The notes under the pieces: generated by a model | Told to the model about the DNA's origin: nothing | The model's database searches: none | Seen by the model: the letters and a program-made list of their open reading frames with translations, nothing else | Assembly (NCBI GenBank): GCA_028711205.1 | Contig: JAQTSP010000039.1 | Location: forward strand, 1-13,944 | Origin: Eubacteriales bacterium | GTDB taxonomy: Bacteria; Bacillota; Clostridia; Christensenellales; SZUA-584 | Direction of reading: 5' to 3' | Length of the DNA stretch: 13,944 nt | Position numbers and translations under genes: made by a program | Shown: one piece after another, positions 12,343-13,944 of the stretch | Layout: each line of letters begins with the position of its first letter | How positions within the stretch are numbered: position 1 is the stretch's first letter

Positions 12343-13058
12343 GGTCTATCCATTTCCGCCCGAAGGTCTGCTTTGATGTAATAATCGCGCCCGTATAATT
12401 TGCATAGGCGTTCGGCTTCATGTCCAAAGTCGTGCCATTTAATATTTGACGGAAAGTAATTCAGCTTGCCGATCTTAATTTTATCGAAATTGTCTCCGTA
12501 GTCGATTATCAGCTTAAATATTGCGTCTGGCTCTAAAACAGGTTCACACGATATCCATGTCTTAATTCCAAGATCCATCGCCCTCGCTAACGCAATCAAA
12601 CGGACAAACGGCGTGTTGGCATTTGGCTCTGCCGTTTTTGCCAACAATGTGTTGCACGATATTGTCGTTCCAAACCAATCATCGCCATCCAATAAATCAA
12701 GCACATCATATTCGATAGCTCTACTTGGATTTTTTGTTAGTATCTGTACGTGATTTCCATAGGCTTTTAAGAGTTTTATAATAGAGATTGTCGCTATATC
12801 TTCAACTCCTTTTGGAAACGGATCACATGTAAAACACAGGTGTATAAGTTTGCCTGTAATCTGTTCTTTTTCAAGCTGATGCTTTGTTGCCTCAACAATT
12901 CCCGGGCGAGGCTCTACCTTTGTGAAGTCCCTACCGTACCGTGCCGCCATCTTTGCGGCATAGCAGTAATAGCACCCGTGGGGACAACCTGTATAGATGT
13001 TAATGCATAAGTCCCCGTATTCTTTCGCGCGGCCTTTTGGCTCGTATAATGGCTTCAT
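12339..13058 (-). CDS. SplB-like radical SAM protein
   Basis: A 239-residue radical SAM enzyme of the kind often found beside replication genes in Firmicutes phages. The iron-sulfur motif CPHGCYYC (Cys25, Cys29, Cys32) is preceded by AKEYGDLCINIYTG. Later pieces fit a small barrel: HLCFTCDPFPKGVED, VQILTKNPSRAIEYD, FGTTISCNT, and GIKTWISCEPVLEPDAI. The arrangement resembles spore-photoproduct-lyase-like proteins, but it lacks their full length, so DNA repair is only a possibility. The start at 13058 has GGAGG eight bases upstream and overlaps the Lar-like gene by ATGA; it is also coupled to the broken rusA. The substrate is unknown. Confidence 0.85.
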   Translation of the reverse strand: MKPLYEPKGRAKEYGDLCINIYTGCPHGCYYCYAAKMAARYGRDFTKVEPRPGIVEATKHQLEKEQITGKLIHLCFTCDPFPKGVEDIATISIIKLLKAYGNHVQILTKNPSRAIEYDVLDLLDGDDWFGTTISCNTLLAKTAEPNANTPFVRLIALARAMDLGIKTWISCEPVLEPDAIFKLIIDYGDNFDKIKIGKLNYFPSNIKWHDFGHEAERLCKLYGRDYYIKADLRAEMDRP

Positions 13059-13423
13059 TTGGTTTCCTCCGGCTTCTCGCAGCGCTCAACATCGCGCTGG
13101 CCGTCGGAACAAAAACCGTCAGGCTTAACTTCGTTCCATGCTCCGCTATATGCGTGAGCTTCGTCATAACGCTTCAGGCAGATAAGCTTTCCGTGATCGT
13201 CGTGGGTGTGTATGCAATCCCCGCAGCGCACGATATCAGGAGTACGTCGGTTCCATGCGGCGGCGGCTTTTTCTGGAGTTTCAAACTCTCCAATTTCTCC
13301 GCCGCAATCTTCGCATATGACTCCATATGTCGTTGAGTCTGTTTCTGCATAGTATATTTCCTGATTATGAACTCCGTCCGATTCCTCGCAGAACGGGCAT
13401 GGCTCAAGATGTAATTCGCTCAT
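13055..13423 (-). CDS. Lar-like restriction-alleviation protein with second Cys module
   Basis: Lar-family proteins were first described as relieving type I restriction by modulating host modification. The 122-residue protein starts MSELHLEPCPFC, with Cys9/Cys12 and Cys37/Cys40 (ICEDCGGE) forming a zinc ribbon. The family sequence TPEKAAAAWNRR follows. An extra module follows: IVRCGDCIHTHDD, LICLKRYDE and DGFCSDGQRD, probably a second zinc site, so this is a two-ribbon fusion. The start at 13423 is chosen because GAGGT lies seven bases upstream. An in-frame ATG at 13477 would overlap the previous gene. In many phages such proteins carry the Lar name only by similarity, so anti-restriction activity is uncertain. 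Confidence 0.7.
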   Translation of the reverse strand: MSELHLEPCPFCEESDGVHNQEIYYAETDSTTYGVICEDCGGEIGEFETPEKAAAAWNRRTPDIVRCGDCIHTHDDHGKLICLKRYDEAHAYSGAWNEVKPDGFCSDGQRDVERCEKPEETK

Positions 13424-13428
13424 TGATT

Positions 13429-13845
13429 TTACCTCACTTTCACATATACCGCTCTGCGGCTCGTTGTTGCGTAGCATTCAGCATTCGTCTTGCAGGCAAC
13501 GTCTACGACACCCTTCGGTACTCCCCGGTCGTTTACTATGCGTTCGCCTATCCCAATGATAAAGATTCGTGTCCCGAACGATAAGCCCTTCATGGCAACG
13601 TCACGGCCCGGTATGATGCGCTCCCCGCTGGCTCCGATCCCGATGTTCGCGCTCCCCGGCTGTTTGCCGCATTGAAAAGGGTCTGTCGGTACGTAGCCGT
13701 AGATTTGATGGATGCCGATAAACTTGTACGGGTTTGTCTCTATTGCCGCATCTGTAGGACAGTAGTCGTATACTGCGTATGCGTCGGTTGTTACGCAGAT
13801 TGTCAGTGCGAGAATAATCAGGGCGATGAGCGTTATCTTTTTCAT
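13429..13845 (-). CDS. Secreted 3D-domain (double-psi beta-barrel) protein
   Basis: The start MKKITLIAL and a hydrophobic stretch ending A-Y-A (residues 1-24) form a clear signal peptide, so the product should be exported. The mature part has a 3D-like domain: IIPGRDVAMKGLSFGTRIFIIG, VNDRGVPKGVVDVAC (Asp106, Asp115), then TSRRAVYVKV. 3D domains occur in MltA-type lytic transglycosylases and cell-wall-binding proteins. The first family Asp appears replaced in VAMKG, and four mature cysteines (29, 59, 118, 124) suggest two disulfides. Catalysis is therefore doubtful; cell-wall binding or an envelope role is possible. It sits among DNA-metabolism genes, unlike a lysis cassette. The start at 13845 has GGCGGTAA nearby, two codons after the methylase stop. 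Confidence 0.7.
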   Translation of the reverse strand: MKKITLIALIILALTICVTTDAYAVYDYCPTDAAIETNPYKFIGIHQIYGYVPTDPFQCGKQPGSANIGIGASGERIIPGRDVAMKGLSFGTRIFIIGIGERIVNDRGVPKGVVDVACKTNAECYATTSRRAVYVKVR

Positions 13846-13849
13846 AAAT

Positions 13850-13944
13850 TTACCGCCAAATCGCAATCATACTAGGAAACGGGGCTGTATTATCTGCTCC
13901 AACAAAACGAATACGCCCTTCTACAAATCGTATTTCTGCGTATG
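13850..13944 (-). CDS. C-terminal end of a probable phage DNA N6-adenine methyltransferase (partial)
   Basis: Only the last 30 codons are present, reading YAEIRFVEGRIRFVGADN then TAPFPSMIAIWR and a TAA. The RIRF...TAPFPS ending is characteristic of the phage Dam-type (DNA_N6) adenine methyltransferases, which finish with GRIRF and APFPS. The 5' part lies right of the window. It ends four bases before the next gene's ATG. The call is by a short tail only. If right, the phage has a second adenine methyltransferase besides the ParB-MT-A70 protein. Confidence 0.6.
   Translation of the reverse strand, partial: YAEIRFVEGRIRFVGADNTAPFPSMIAIWR

Noticed and set aside
12620..12652. 8-bp inverted repeat TGTTGGCA/TGCCAACA
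   Set aside because: It lies within the SplB-like coding sequence, the arms are short and the spacer is long, so chance is a sufficient explanation.

Overview
This window reads as part of a tailed-phage or prophage genome from a Gram-positive-type host (Firmicutes, probably an anaerobic gut lineage). The reasons are the strong GGAGG ribosome-binding sites, a dense run of short overlapping genes all on the minus strand, a small terminase subunit, a RinA/ArpU-like late regulator, a RusA-type resolvase, a Lar-like protein, and several orphan zinc-ribbon proteins of the kind found in Clostridia and Negativicutes phages. The host cannot be named from sequence alone. Transcription runs from the right edge to the left edge. 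No tRNA, CRISPR array, insertion sequence or attachment site was seen.

Right part (13944 down to about 8841), the early/middle region in transcription order: the C-terminal end of a probable DNA N6-adenine methyltransferase; a secreted 3D-domain protein; a Lar-like zinc protein; an SplB-like radical SAM protein; a RusA-like Holliday junction resolvase whose reading frame is broken by one base; then about ten small accessory proteins. Most of those carry Cys-x2-Cys knuckles and are chained by ATGA start/stop overlaps. Their gene ends repeatedly encode the next gene's Shine-Dalgarno sequence, so their C-terminal tails look alike.

Middle (8735 to 8331): a RinA/ArpU-like regulator, expected to switch on the late (packaging and structural) genes.

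Left-middle (8274 to 1623): a block of about 6.7 kb that is not ordinary phage equipment and sits between the late regulator and the terminase. It encodes a FemAB/GNAT-like acyltransferase, a B12-domain radical SAM enzyme, a ParB-domain/MT-A70 adenine methyltransferase, a small possible PD-(D/E)XK nuclease-like protein, an SpsF-like cytidylyltransferase, an unknown 77-residue protein, a short Gfo/Idh/MocA oxidoreductase and a DegT-family sugar aminotransferase. Together they look like a pathway making a CMP-activated, probably amino-modified sugar or related surface group, plus a DNA methylation unit. This is the strongest candidate for an undescribed phage-borne system. Two nucleic-acid features sit in the same block: a compact three-way-junction RNA element before the methyltransferase gene, whose hairpin loop can pair with that gene's ribosome-binding region, and a perfect 30-bp palindrome inside the methyltransferase gene.

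Left end (1623 to 1): a zinc-ribbon protein, the small terminase subunit, a 506-bp gap rich in inverted repeats, one small hypothetical gene and an unresolved edge. The large terminase would be expected further left, outside the window.
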